Source: Myceligenerans salitolerans (lineage in GTDB: Bacteria > Actinomycetota > Actinomycetes > Actinomycetales > Cellulomonadaceae). Taken from it: a stretch of DNA of 64,000 nt. Position 1 is the first letter of the stretch; each line of letters begins with the position of its first letter. A program made the position numbers and the translations under genes. The notes below the pieces were generated by a model that was not told where the DNA came from, ran no database searches, and worked only from the letters and a program-made list of their open reading frames with translations. The DNA is taken from the NCBI RefSeq assembly GCF_017349295.1, contig NZ_JAFMPK010000047.1, positions 485,295 through 549,294 of the forward strand, given 5' to 3'. Positions 38,282 to 47,643 of the stretch are shown piece by piece.

Positions 38282-40245
38282 CGGGCAGCCTCCTGCAGTT
38301 CGTCGTCGTGGCCGGCCTGGTCCGCGGCCTTCTCGCGGCGTTCCGCCTCGGCCTGGTAGGCCGTGGCGAGCTCCCGGTAGCCGGGGTCACGCGCCATGAG
38401 CTCGGCGTGCGGGCCGACGTCGACCACGCCGCCGTCGTCCAGGTGCACGACGGTGTCGGCGAGCGCGACGGAACTCATCCGGTAGGCGACCATGATCACG
38501 GTGGTGCCGGCGGCGTCCCCGCCCGGCACGGCGGACCGCTCGGCGAGGCCGCGCAGGATCGCTTGCTCGACGCGCGGGTCGACGGCGCTCGTGGCGTCGT
38601 CGAGCACGAGCAGGCGCGGGCGGCGCACCAGCGCGCGGGCGATGGCGAGGCGTTGGCGCTGCCCGCCGGAGAGGTTGGCGCCGCGCTCACCGAGCGGGGC
38701 GTCCAGGCCGTCGGGGTGGGCTCGGACCGTGTCGTCGAGCCGGGCGAGCCGCAGCGCCTCCCACACCTGTTCGTCCGACGGGGAGCCTTCCGCCCCGTGG
38801 TCCGCGAGGGTGATGTTGGCGCGGACGGAGTCCTCGAACACGAACGTGCTCTGCGTGACGAGGGAGACGTGCGCGGGGATCTCGCCGGCGGCGAGTTCAC
38901 GGGCATCCGTCCCGTCGAGCAAAATGCGGCCGCGCGTGGGGTCGGAGAGCCGCGCGAGCAGTGACACGAGGGTGGTCTTGCCCGCGCCGGTGGGGCCGAC
39001 GACGGCGACCGTCGCGCCGGCGGGGACGACCAGGTCCACGCCGTCGAGCAGCGTGCGCGTCCCCGGCTCCAGGCCGGTGGTCTCGACGTCGACGCCGACC
39101 TGCTCGAACCGCACACCGAGGCCGCCCTCCGACGTGGGCAGCCTCCGGGTGCCGTAGGTCAGTTCACCGCCGGCGTCCACGACCTCCGAGATCCGGTCGT
39201 AGCCGACGAGCGCGCGCGGGAGCTCGCCGAGCACCCAGCCGAACGCCATCAGGGGCACCGTCATCATCGTGAGCAGGTAGGCGGCGCTCACGACGTCACC
39301 TGCCTCGACGTCGCCCGTGGTGGCGCGCCAGGTACCGACCGCGAGCACGACCAGCGTGCCGACCGCGGGAAGGTTCTGGATGACCGGGTCGAAGATCGCG
39401 CGGACCACGCCGACGCGCACGTTGGCCGCGCGCAGGTCGCCGGCCGTGGCCGCGAACCGGTCCTCCTCCCGCGCCTCGGTGCCCAGGGCCTTGACCAGGA
39501 GCGCGGCCTCGAAGGACTCGTGCGCCACGTCGGCCACGTCCCCGCGCAGCTGCTGCGCGCGCGTGACGGCCGGCGACATGTACCGCTGGTAGATCGTGTT
39601 GGCCACGACCGTCACGGGGAAGATCACCAGGGCGGCCAGGGCGAGCCACGGATCGATCGAGAAGAGCATCACCACGGCGGTGACGATCATCACGACGACG
39701 CCGAGCGCGAAGGGCAGCGGGTTGAACACGCCGTTGGCGGCCTCGGCGTCCGAGGTGGTGTGGTTGAGGAGCTGGCCGGCCGGGTGCGCCCGGTGCCAGG
39801 AGACCGGCAGCCGCAGGTACTGGGTGGTCAGGGCGCTGCGATGGTCGGCGATGTTGTCCGCGAAGCCGTAGCCCGCCCACACGCGCCGGCCGGCCACCGA
39901 CAGGGCGAGCGTGAGCGCGACGGCGCCGAGCACGGCGCCGGCGACCCAGATGCGGCCCCGTGCCGCCTCGTCCCCGGCGATCGCGGGGACGACGACCGCG
40001 TCGGTGGCCCAGCCCACGGCCCGGCTCACGCCCACCGTCATGGCCCCGAACAAGGCCGACGCCGACACGGCCAGGACGTAGGTGCCGGGGTGGGCGCGCA
40101 TGCCGCGCCACATCAGCACGAGCGACCGACGCGTGCGCGAGCCCGCCAGGGTCATCGGACGGGGATGGCGTCCGGGCCGGTGGGTACCGTGAGCCGGGTC
40201 GCTGGTGGCGTCCGAGCGTGTGGCTCTGGGCGCGGCTGAGGGCAC
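38278..40245 (-). CDS. ABC exporter half-transporter (subunit 1)
   Basis: About 655 residues from GTG 40245 (GAGG seven bases upstream); ATG 40155 and ATG 40287 are alternatives. Six membrane segments, then a nucleotide-binding domain with Walker A GPTGAGKTT, full signature LSGGQRQ and LLVLDDATS, where the usual catalytic Glu after Walker B is Asp; the H-loop reads AYR, lacking His. So this subunit carries the degenerate catalytic residues and its partner the intact ones, as in heterodimeric exporters. Confidence 0.92.
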   Translation of the reverse strand: MPSAAPRATRSDATSDPAHGTHRPGRHPRPMTLAGSRTRRSLVLMWRGMRAHPGTYVLAVSASALFGAMTVGVSRAVGWATDAVVVPAIAGDEAARGRIWVAGAVLGAVALTLALSVAGRRVWAGYGFADNIADHRSALTTQYLRLPVSWHRAHPAGQLLNHTTSDAEAANGVFNPLPFALGVVVMIVTAVVMLFSIDPWLALAALVIFPVTVVANTIYQRYMSPAVTRAQQLRGDVADVAHESFEAALLVKALGTEAREEDRFAATAGDLRAANVRVGVVRAIFDPVIQNLPAVGTLVVLAVGTWRATTGDVEAGDVVSAAYLLTMMTVPLMAFGWVLGELPRALVGYDRISEVVDAGGELTYGTRRLPTSEGGLGVRFEQVGVDVETTGLEPGTRTLLDGVDLVVPAGATVAVVGPTGAGKTTLVSLLARLSDPTRGRILLDGTDARELAAGEIPAHVSLVTQSTFVFEDSVRANITLADHGAEGSPSDEQVWEALRLARLDDTVRAHPDGLDAPLGERGANLSGGQRQRLAIARALVRRPRLLVLDDATSAVDPRVEQAILRGLAERSAVPGGDAAGTTVIMVAYRMSSVALADTVVHLDDGGVVDVGPHAELMARDPGYRELATAYQAEAERREKAADQAGHDDELQEAAR

Positions 40246-40331
40246 GGCGAGACCTCGCTTCCGTCGGGGATCTGTCGATCTTCTCATGCCCCGGGAAACG
40301 ATTCGACACCTTTTCGCCGAGGGCGACACCG

Positions 40332-40362
40332 ACGTTAGGAGCTGAACCTCACTTGAGGTCAA
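40332..40362 (-). promoter_or_regulatory. MerR-type promoter of the ABC exporter genes
   Basis: On the minus strand TTGACC (40362-40357) and TAACGT (40337-40332) are 19 bases apart, the overlong spacing used by MerR-family activators. A perfect dyad ACCTCA-AG-TGAGGT overlaps the -35 and spacer. No MerR gene is in the window. Confidence 0.6.
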
Positions 40363-40388
40363 GGGGCGCCGCGACGCGCCCGCCGGTG

Positions 40389-41159
40389 TCAGCGGACGTC
40401 CAGACCCGCCTCGCGCATCTCCTGCTTCACCTGGGGGATCGTCAGCGTGCCGAAGTGGAAGACGCTCGCCGCCAGAACCGCGTCCGCACCCGACCGGGCG
40501 GCTTCGACGAAGTCCGCCGGCTTTCCCGCACCGCCCGACGCGATCAGCGGCACCGCCACCCGCGCCCGCACGTCGGCGAGCATCTCCAGGTCGAAGCCAC
40601 CGGCCGTGCCGTCCGCGTCCATCGAGTTCAGCAGGATCTCGCCCGCACCGAGCGCCGCGGCCTTCTCGGCCCACTCGACGGCGTCGAGCCCGGTGCCCCG
40701 CCGGCCGCCGTGGGTGGTCACCTCGTAGCCGGACGGCGTCGTCGTCCCGCCCGTCGCCCGGCGTGCGTCCACGCTGAGCACGAGCACCTGCGATCCGAAC
40801 CGCCCGGCGATCTCCGCGATCAGCTCGGGCCGGGCGATCGCCGCCGTGTTCACACCGACCTTGTCCGCACCGGCCCGGAGGAGGCGGTCGACGTCCTCGG
40901 CGGACCGCACCCCGCCGCCCACCGTGAGCGGGACGAACACCTGCTCGGCGGTACGCCGGACGACGTCCAGGGTGGTGTCACGGCCGGCCGCGGACGCCGA
41001 GACGTCCAGGAACGTCAGCTCGTCCGCGCCCTCGGCGTCGTACCGTGCCGCGAGCTCGACCGGGTCGCCGGCGTCGCGCAGGTTCTGGAAGTTGACCCCC
41101 TTGACGACGCGGCCCGCGTCGACGTCGAGGCACGGGATCACGCGGATCGCGACAGACAT
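40389..41159 (-). CDS. hisF: imidazole glycerol phosphate synthase, cyclase subunit
   Basis: 256 residues, a half-barrel repeat enzyme. [32 protein letters not shown] and LIASGGAGK are typical of HisF, with catalytic Asp in CLDVD and SMDADGT. It makes imidazole glycerol phosphate and AICAR with HisH, which is not here. ATG 41159 follows the FKBP stop by one base and AAGGA is six bases upstream, so it is coupled to the proteasome-linked genes. Confidence 0.97.
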   Translation of the reverse strand: MSVAIRVIPCLDVDAGRVVKGVNFQNLRDAGDPVELAARYDAEGADELTFLDVSASAAGRDTTLDVVRRTAEQVFVPLTVGGGVRSAEDVDRLLRAGADKVGVNTAAIARPELIAEIAGRFGSQVLVLSVDARRATGGTTTPSGYEVTTHGGRRGTGLDAVEWAEKAAALGAGEILLNSMDADGTAGGFDLEMLADVRARVAVPLIASGGAGKPADFVEAARSGADAVLAASVFHFGTLTIPQVKQEMREAGLDVR

Positions 41160-41160
41160 G

Positions 41161-42099
41161 TCAGTCCTTCTTCTTCTCGTTCTCCCGGACCGGCCGGTGC
41201 GCGTCCAGGATGTCGATCACGTACACCAGGGTCTCGCCCGCCAGCGGGTTCTTCGTGCCCGCATACGCCATACCGGGCGGTACCACCAGCATCACCTGGG
41301 AGCCGACCGGCTGCTGGACGAGACCGGCGTCCCAGCCCTCGATCAGTGCGCCGATGCCCACCTGGGCCGAACGCGGCGGGGCGTCCCGCGCCCACGTGGA
41401 CTCGACGACCCTACCGTCGGCCCACGTGACCGCGTGCAGTTCGACGGTGATCACCTGGCCTTCGGTGACCTGCGGTCCGCGGCCCCGGATCAGCGGCACC
41501 ACCTCGAGGTCCTGCGGCGGCGGCGCGCCACGCGGGACCCGCACCGTCGGGGCGCCCAGCTCGTCGCGGGTCACGCGCGGCAGGCCACGGGGCGGACCGG
41601 GCAGCTCCGTCCCGGAGGCCCGCGTGGGCAGGACGTCGACCACCAGCAGCACCGGCACCTGTGCGCCCTCGTCGGTGTCGGTGTCGGTCAGCATCACCCG
41701 GGCGCCCGCCCGCTTGCCCTCCAGGGCCTCGAACAGGTGGTTGCCGAGCGAACTCTCCGTCATCGTGTACGGAGCCGGGGCGCTGCGGAACGTGTTCTGC
41801 AGCTCGGTGCCGTCACGGCCGTCCTCCGCGTAGAGGTTGAGCAGCACCGGCCCGTCACGCTCGAGCCGTTCGCCGGTGCCCGGCCACACGGTCCGCGATC
41901 CCGGCTCCAGCACCTCGAACGGCTTGACGTACGTCAGCCTCGGCACCTGGCCCGGCCGGCCGTCGACGTCGAGCGGCGCCTGCGACGCGGTCGAGGTCGG
42001 CGCCGGGCCGACCTCGACCGGGAGCGAGGCGGGGGCACAGGCGCCGACCGCCACGAGCAGCCCCGCGAGGACCAGGGCGACGAGCGGACGGCGAAGCAC
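41161..42099 (-). CDS. FKBP-type peptidyl-prolyl isomerase lipoprotein
   Basis: 312 residues. A lipoprotein signal ends in VGAC with lipidated Cys21. Two FKBP-like units follow: the first (about 75-180) lacks clear active-site aromatics and looks degenerate; the second (about 220-305) has [22 protein letters not shown] and a YVIDILDA end. It probably folds exported proteins at the outer face of the membrane. GTG 42099 is chosen because it starts the signal peptide; the ribosome site is weak. FKBP genes beside pafA are common in actinobacteria. Confidence 0.88.
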   Translation of the reverse strand: MLRRPLVALVLAGLLVAVGACAPASLPVEVGPAPTSTASQAPLDVDGRPGQVPRLTYVKPFEVLEPGSRTVWPGTGERLERDGPVLLNLYAEDGRDGTELQNTFRSAPAPYTMTESSLGNHLFEALEGKRAGARVMLTDTDTDEGAQVPVLLVVDVLPTRASGTELPGPPRGLPRVTRDELGAPTVRVPRGAPPPQDLEVVPLIRGRGPQVTEGQVITVELHAVTWADGRVVESTWARDAPPRSAQVGIGALIEGWDAGLVQQPVGSQVMLVVPPGMAYAGTKNPLAGETLVYVIDILDAHRPVRENEKKKD

Positions 42100-42252
42100 C
42101 AGCAGATCGTACCTGGAGCACCGGACGCGGCCCGGTCGGGCCGGTGGCCGGGCCGGCCGCCCGCCCCGTGCCGCCGGAAGGGTGGCGAGGGCCGCGGACG
42201 CCACGTGGGAGCGCCCGCCGGGCCGAGCCCGGCGGCTGCGGGGAAGACACCA

Positions 42253-43614
42253 CTACATCGACTCGATGAGGCGCTCCACCCGCTCGTCGACGTTCCGGAA
42301 CGGGTCCTTGCACAGGACCGTGCGCTGGGCCTGGTCGTTGAGCTTGAGGTGCACCCAGTCGACCGTGTAGTCACGGCGCGCGTCCTGGGCTGCGCGCACG
42401 AAGTCGCCGCGCAGCTTCGCGCGCGTCGTCTGGGGCGGGACCGCCGTCGACTCGAAGATCTCCAGGTCCGTGACGACTCGCTCCACCATGCCGCGGGCGG
42501 CGAGCAGGTTGTACAGGCCCTCGGTCCGGGAGATGTCGTGGTACGCCAGATCCAGGCGCGCGATACGGGGATCGTCGAGCGCGAGGCCGTGCTTGGCCTG
42601 GTAGCGCTGGATGAGGCGCAGCTTGATCACCCAGTCCAGCTCGCGGTCCACCAGCGACAGGTCCCCGGTGTCCAGCGCCCGCAGGCCGCGCTCCCACAGA
42701 TCGAGCACCTGCTTCACCACCGGCGTCGGGTCACCGTGCCCCTCGACGAAGTCCCGCACCCGCTCGTAGTACTCGGTCTGGATCTCCACGGCCGTCATGG
42801 ACCGTCCGTTGGCGAGCGTCACCGCGTGCTTGCCCGAACGGTCGTGGCTGATCTCCCGGATCGCGCGGATCGGGTTCTCGAGGCTCAGGTCGCGCATCGG
42901 CAGGCCGGCCTCCACGAGCCGCAGCACCAGGTCCGTGGCCCCGACCTTGAGCATCGTGGTGGGCTCCGCCATGGAGGAGTCCCCGACGATGACATGCAGG
43001 CGCCGGTAGTGCTCGGCGTCGGCGTGCGGCTCGTCCCGGGTGTTGATGATGGGGCGGGACCGCGTGGTCGCGGACGACACCGCCTCCCAGATGTGGTCCG
43101 CACGCTGCGACAGGCAGTACACGGCACCGCGCGGCGTGGCGAGGACCTTGCCCGCGCCCACCAGCACCTGCCGGGTGATGAGGAAGGGCACCAGCACGTC
43201 ACTCAGCCGCGCGAAGTCCCCGCCGCGGCGCACCAGGTAGTTCTCGTGGCACCCGTAGGAGTTGCCCGCCGAATCCGTGTTGTTCTTGAACAGGTGGATC
43301 CGGCCGGGCAGGTCCTCGTGCTCCAGACGCTGCTGCGCGTCCTCGACCAGGCCCTCCAGGATGCGCTCCCCGCCGCGGTCGTACGCGACAAGCTGCCGCA
43401 CGTCGTCGCACTCGGCCGTCGCGTACTCGGGATGCGAGCCCACATCGAGGTACAGCCGGGAGCCGTTGCGCAGGAACACGTTGGAGCTGCGTCCCCAGGC
43501 CACGACCTTGCGGAACAGATAACGGGCGACCTCGTCGGCCGAGAGGCCGCGCCCGTCCTCGGCGGCGCAGGTGACGCCGTACTCGGTCTCCAGTCCGAAG
43601 ATCCTGCGATCCAT
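42253..43614 (-). CDS. pafA: Pup-protein ligase
   Basis: 453 residues, the normal PafA length. [11 protein letters not shown] with the Mg-binding Glu/Asp, [35 protein letters not shown] and [12 protein letters not shown] form the glutamine-synthetase-like active site. It phosphorylates the C-terminal Glu of deamidated Pup and joins it to substrate lysines. GGGAGG is seven bases before the ATG. It lacks the Dop loop present in the neighbouring dop product. Confidence 0.98.
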   Translation of the reverse strand: MDRRIFGLETEYGVTCAAEDGRGLSADEVARYLFRKVVAWGRSSNVFLRNGSRLYLDVGSHPEYATAECDDVRQLVAYDRGGERILEGLVEDAQQRLEHEDLPGRIHLFKNNTDSAGNSYGCHENYLVRRGGDFARLSDVLVPFLITRQVLVGAGKVLATPRGAVYCLSQRADHIWEAVSSATTRSRPIINTRDEPHADAEHYRRLHVIVGDSSMAEPTTMLKVGATDLVLRLVEAGLPMRDLSLENPIRAIREISHDRSGKHAVTLANGRSMTAVEIQTEYYERVRDFVEGHGDPTPVVKQVLDLWERGLRALDTGDLSLVDRELDWVIKLRLIQRYQAKHGLALDDPRIARLDLAYHDISRTEGLYNLLAARGMVERVVTDLEIFESTAVPPQTTRAKLRGDFVRAAQDARRDYTVDWVHLKLNDQAQRTVLCKDPFRNVDERVERLIESM

Positions 43615-43676
43615 GGCGGTACCTCCCTATCTGTGCGTACGGTGCGTGCGGTGGTCCCTGGCGATGTCGACGGCGA

Positions 43677-44603
43677 TCAGTCCTGTGGCGATCCCCCCTG
43701 AGGCCCCGTGTCCTCGGCAGACCCCGCGTCCCCGGCGGGCTCCGTGCCCCCGGCGGGCTCCGTGCCCTCGGCCCCCTGACCCTTCTCGGCCTGCTCGTCC
43801 TTCTCGGTCTGGTCCTCCTTCTCGGCCTGCTCGGGCGCCGCGGGCACGGCCTGCGGGGCCGCGACCCCGCCCGGCTCGCCGGGGTCGCCCGTCCCCGGTT
43901 CCGCTCCCTGCTCCTGGGCCAGCAGCTCGGTCAGCGTCTGCTTCGTGAGGCGGCGGAAGGCGCGACGCGGCCGCGACCGCTCCAGCACCGCCACCTCGAG
44001 CTGGCCCGGCTCGATGGTGCGGGGCGTACCGCTGTCGGAGGACCCGAGCACGGTCACGGCGAGCCGTAGCGCCTCACCCAGCGTCATGTCCGCGCGCCAG
44101 CCCTCACCCACCTTCCGGCCCAGCTGTTCGGCCTGGCCGCCCATGACGACGTGACCGTGCTCGTCGGCGACGGTCCCGTCGTAGGTGAGCCGGTAGATCT
44201 GGTCGTCCTCCGCGGTCCTGCCGACCTCCGCGACGACGAGCTCCACCTCCAACGGCTTGGACTCCGTGATGAACACGGTCCCGAGGATCTGCGCGTAGGC
44301 GTTCGCGAGGCCGCGGGCGGTGACGTCGGAGCGGTCGTAGGTGTATCCACGAAGATCGGCGTACCGCACACCGGCGACGCGCAGGTTCTCGAACTCGTTG
44401 TACTTGCCGACCGCCGCGAACCCGATGCGGTCGTAGATCTCGGAGATCTTGTGCAGGGCGCGCGAGGGGTTCTCCGTGGCGAACGCGATGCCGCCGTCGT
44501 AGGCGAGGACCACGACGGACCGCCCGCGGGCGATGCCCTTGCGGGCGAAGTCCGCCCGGTCCTTCATCAGCTGCTCGGGCGAGACGTAGAAGGGCATGTT
44601 CAT
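43677..44603 (-). CDS. prcA: proteasome alpha subunit
   Basis: 308 residues. [23 protein letters not shown] is the conserved gate region of actinobacterial PrcA, followed by the alpha-type barrel fold. Residues about 232-308 are an unusual low-complexity Glu/Gly/Pro/Lys-rich tail, longer than in mycobacterial PrcA (about 248). The alpha ring gates access to the beta ring and docks ARC. The ATG overlaps the prcB stop as ATGA. Confidence 0.97.
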   Translation of the reverse strand: MNMPFYVSPEQLMKDRADFARKGIARGRSVVVLAYDGGIAFATENPSRALHKISEIYDRIGFAAVGKYNEFENLRVAGVRYADLRGYTYDRSDVTARGLANAYAQILGTVFITESKPLEVELVVAEVGRTAEDDQIYRLTYDGTVADEHGHVVMGGQAEQLGRKVGEGWRADMTLGEALRLAVTVLGSSDSGTPRTIEPGQLEVAVLERSRPRRAFRRLTKQTLTELLAQEQGAEPGTGDPGEPGGVAAPQAVPAAPEQAEKEDQTEKDEQAEKGQGAEGTEPAGGTEPAGDAGSAEDTGPQGGSPQD

Positions 44604-45496
44604 GCGAGCGACCCCCGTTCCCGCCGCTCGGCGGCGATGCGTTCGGCGACGGCGGCGACGTCGTCGCCGGGCAGGCGAGAATACCCGTCGGCAGTGACCG
44701 TGGCGACGACGGGGAAGATCCGGCGCACCGTGTCGGGCCCGCCGGTGGCCGAGTCGTCGTCGGCGGCGTCGTACAGCGCCTCGACGGCGACGGCCACCGC
44801 GCCGGCCGCGTCCAGGTCGCGACGCCAGAGCTTCTTCATGGCGCCGCGGGCGAAGAGCGAGCCGGAGCCCACGGCGTGATGCTCACGCTCCTCGTAGCAT
44901 CCGCCGGTCGGGTCGTAGGAGAAGATCCGCCCCTCGCCACGCTCCAGGTCGTAACCGGCGAACAGCGGGACCACGGTCAGCCCCTGCATCGCCATCGGCA
45001 GGTTGCCCCGCAGCATGGTGGCCAGGCGGTTCGCCTTGCCCTCCAGCGAGAGGAGCGAGCCCTCGATCTTCTCGTAGTGCTCGAGCTCGAGCTGGTAGAG
45101 CTTGACCAGCTCGATGCCGATGCCGGCCGCCCCGGCGATCCCCACCGCGGAGTACTCGTCGGCGGGAAACACCTTCTCGATGGACCGGCTGGCGATCATC
45201 GGGCCGGCCGTCGCGCGGCGGTCGCCCGCCATGACGACGCCGCCCGCCTCCCCGTCGAACGCCACCGCGACGATCGTCGTGGCGTGCGGCGCCAGCTCGT
45301 GGTGGTAGCCGCCCTGCCCGCTGCCGACGCCTGCCGTGCCGGCGGAGCCGCCCGGCCCCGCGCCGACCGCGCCCGGCAGACGATCGGGCGCGTGCTCCGC
45401 GAGGAACTCGACGAACGACGACGATCCCGGGCGCAGGAACGCGTCCGGGAGCCGTCCTTGACCGCGGCCGCCGGGGCCGCCTCCGAAGCCGTCCAA
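44600..45496 (-). CDS. prcB: proteasome beta subunit
   Basis: 298 residues. The first 72 residues are a Gly-rich propeptide; cleavage before T73 ([10 protein letters not shown]) exposes the catalytic threonine. [17 protein letters not shown] and [15 protein letters not shown] complete the beta-type fold. The start is a TTG immediately after the pup stop, with an AAGGG-like site overlapping the end of pup, so translation probably depends on pup. PrcB forms the inner proteolytic rings with PrcA. Confidence 0.97.
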   Translation of the reverse strand: MDGFGGGPGGRGQGRLPDAFLRPGSSSFVEFLAEHAPDRLPGAVGAGPGGSAGTAGVGSGQGGYHHELAPHATTIVAVAFDGEAGGVVMAGDRRATAGPMIASRSIEKVFPADEYSAVGIAGAAGIGIELVKLYQLELEHYEKIEGSLLSLEGKANRLATMLRGNLPMAMQGLTVVPLFAGYDLERGEGRIFSYDPTGGCYEEREHHAVGSGSLFARGAMKKLWRRDLDAAGAVAVAVEALYDAADDDSATGGPDTVRRIFPVVATVTADGYSRLPGDDVAAVAERIAAERRERGSLA

Positions 45497-45694
45497 CTAC
45501 TGGCCACCCTTCTGCACGAAGCCACGCACGAACGACTCCGCGTTCGACTCCAGCACGTCGTCGATCTCGTCCAGCAGTTCGTCGACCTCGTCGTCACGCT
45601 GCTGCGCCTGGCCCGCGGGGGCCGGGACGTCCGCGGCGTCGTCGTCCGGTGTACGGTCCTCGTGTGACGGGTTGATACGTTCCTGACCGGCCAT
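45497..45694 (-). CDS. pup: prokaryotic ubiquitin-like protein Pup
   Basis: 65 residues, acidic and largely disordered, with a central helix region (DEVDELLDEIDDVLESNAE) that binds ARC, and the C-terminal GGQ. The final Gln must be deamidated to Glu by Dop before ligation. AGGAGG lies six bases before the ATG. Lies between dop and prcB as in most actinobacteria. Confidence 0.98.
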   Translation of the reverse strand: MAGQERINPSHEDRTPDDDAADVPAPAGQAQQRDDEVDELLDEIDDVLESNAESFVRGFVQKGGQ

Positions 45695-45765
45695 GATCGC
45701 CTCCTGGTATTGCTCACGGCTGCCGCTGGTCTCGCCAGCCTAGAACCTTAACTGCACTTTGCGAA

Positions 45766-47460
45766 TCATCCCTCGCCGGAAAGTCTCCGCAAAAGAGTCA
45801 CAGCGTCGGGACTCGCATCCAGCAACGGCCCGACGATCGCCTCGGTTCCCCGCGCCGGGTCGAGCATCGGGACACGCTGGAGGGTCTGCCGACCGCCGAC
45901 ATCGAAGATCACCGAGTCCCAGCTCGCCGCGGAGACCTGGTCGCCGTAGCGGGCCATGACCTCGCCCCGGAACCACGCGCGGGTGTCCGCCGGTGGATGG
46001 TCGACGGCACGCGCCACCGAGGCCTCGTCGACGATCCGGTCCACGGCTCCCTTGGCCAGCAGCCGGTGGTAGATCCCGCGCTCGGGCCGCACGTCGGACC
46101 ACTGCAGGTCCATGGCGTGCAGGCGCGGATGCTCCCAGTCCAGCCCGTCCCGCCGGCGCAGGCCTTCCAGCAGGCGCAGCTTCGCGATCCACTCCACCTC
46201 ACGGGCACACCCCGCCCGGTCCACCGCCAGGCGCTCCAGCAGCGACGTCCAGCGTTCCAGCACCGCGTCGGAGTCCGGGTCGCTGCCGAGCGTCTTCAGC
46301 GAGCGGCGCACCACGTCGGCGCAGACGCCCTGGATCTCGAGCGCCGTCATCGTCCGCCCGTCCGCCAGCTCCAGCGGCACGGACAGCTCCAGATCGCGGG
46401 AGACACGCTGGACAGCGGCCACCGGCTCGGCGAGCTTCAGGGCCCCGAGCTCCTTGCGCGCGTCCACACCGCCGTCCGCCAGCTCGTCGAGATGCTCCAG
46501 CACCCACAGGAAGAGGGAGGTCACGCCCGTCTTGAGGTAGGTCGGCACCTCCATGCAGTTGGCGTCACCGAGGATGAGGTGCAGGCGACGCCAGCGCTGG
46601 CGGTCGGCATGCGGTTCGTCGCGCGTGTTCACGATGGGCCGGCGCAGGGTGGTCTCCAGACCGATCTCGGCCTCGATGTAGTCGGCGCGCTGCGAGAGCT
46701 GGTACCCGGGCTGGCCCCCCGCGGCGCCCAGGCCCACCCGGCCCGAACCGGTGTACACCTGCCGTGTCACCAGGAACGGGGTGATGAGTTCCGCGAGCGT
46801 GGCGAACGACAGGGCACGGTCCACCAGATAGTTCTCGTGCGTGCCGTAGCTGGCCCCCTTGCCGTCCACGTTGTTCTTGTACAGGACCGTCTCGTTGCCC
46901 GGCACGGCCGCGAGGGCGCGCACGGCCGCGAGCATGACCCGCTCCCCGGCCACGTCCCAGCGCACGAGGTCGACCGGATTGGTGACCTCGGGCGACGAGT
47001 ACTCCGGGTGCGCGTGGTCCACGTACAGCCGAGCGCCGTTGGTGAGGATGACGTTCGCGGCGCTCGGGTCGTCGTACTCCTCGGTGGCCGGCCGTTCCAC
47101 GTCCTGCGGCGGTGAGCCCTGCCCACCGCGCACCACCGGGATCTGCCCTGTCCCGGGACGAGCGCCGACCACGGGCACCTGGCCGGTCTGCGGGCCCGAG
47201 GGCGCCGGGCGCGCCGGGTCGTTGGTGATCAGCGAGGGGTGCGCCGACGCCTGTTCCAGGCGGAACCCGCGCGCGTCCTGCAGCGGGTCCTCGTCGTCGT
47301 AGTCCCATCGCGCCCTGCTGCGGGCGGAGGCGTCCCGGTCCGCGATGGCGCGGTAGGTCGTCACCACCTGGCTCGAGAGCAGCATCGGGTTCGCCAGCGG
47401 GCGCCCCGGCTGCAGCACTCCGTACTCGGTCTCGATTCCCATCACGCGACGCACGCTCAC
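45766..47460 (-). CDS. dop: Pup deamidase/depupylase
   Basis: 564 residues, longer than the usual about 500. RRVMGIETEYGV, RLYVDHAHPEYSSPE and VLYKNNVDGKGASYGTHENYL make up the active site homologous to PafA. Between them, residues about 40-130 hold an enlarged Dop loop with a Pro/Gly-rich stretch in which TGQVPVV (92-98) and TGQIPVV (104-110) repeat. Dop deamidates Pup and removes it from substrates. GTG start. The loop is known to tune Dop activity, so the insertion is notable. Confidence 0.97.
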   Translation of the reverse strand: MSVRRVMGIETEYGVLQPGRPLANPMLLSSQVVTTYRAIADRDASARSRARWDYDDEDPLQDARGFRLEQASAHPSLITNDPARPAPSGPQTGQVPVVGARPGTGQIPVVRGGQGSPPQDVERPATEEYDDPSAANVILTNGARLYVDHAHPEYSSPEVTNPVDLVRWDVAGERVMLAAVRALAAVPGNETVLYKNNVDGKGASYGTHENYLVDRALSFATLAELITPFLVTRQVYTGSGRVGLGAAGGQPGYQLSQRADYIEAEIGLETTLRRPIVNTRDEPHADRQRWRRLHLILGDANCMEVPTYLKTGVTSLFLWVLEHLDELADGGVDARKELGALKLAEPVAAVQRVSRDLELSVPLELADGRTMTALEIQGVCADVVRRSLKTLGSDPDSDAVLERWTSLLERLAVDRAGCAREVEWIAKLRLLEGLRRRDGLDWEHPRLHAMDLQWSDVRPERGIYHRLLAKGAVDRIVDEASVARAVDHPPADTRAWFRGEVMARYGDQVSAASWDSVIFDVGGRQTLQRVPMLDPARGTEAIVGPLLDASPDAVTLLRRLSGEG

Positions 47461-47643
47461 ACCACCACCCTATGCAGTGTTCTCCGGAGTCGCCGGGATC
47501 GGTCGCCGTGGGTGCTCGTACCTCTCGCACCCCCGGGGCCTCGCGACGGTTCCGGCGGCCCGGGACCGGCCGGGTCGAACTGCCGACCCTCCGGCCCCGG
47601 GCCCCTTGAAATTGACGCCTGGAGCCTCATACCGCTGGTCGGG

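Noticed and set aside
40846-43701. Long plus-strand frame opposite hisF, the FKBP gene and pafA
   Set aside because: Same reason: reverse-frame composition and overlap with three certain genes.
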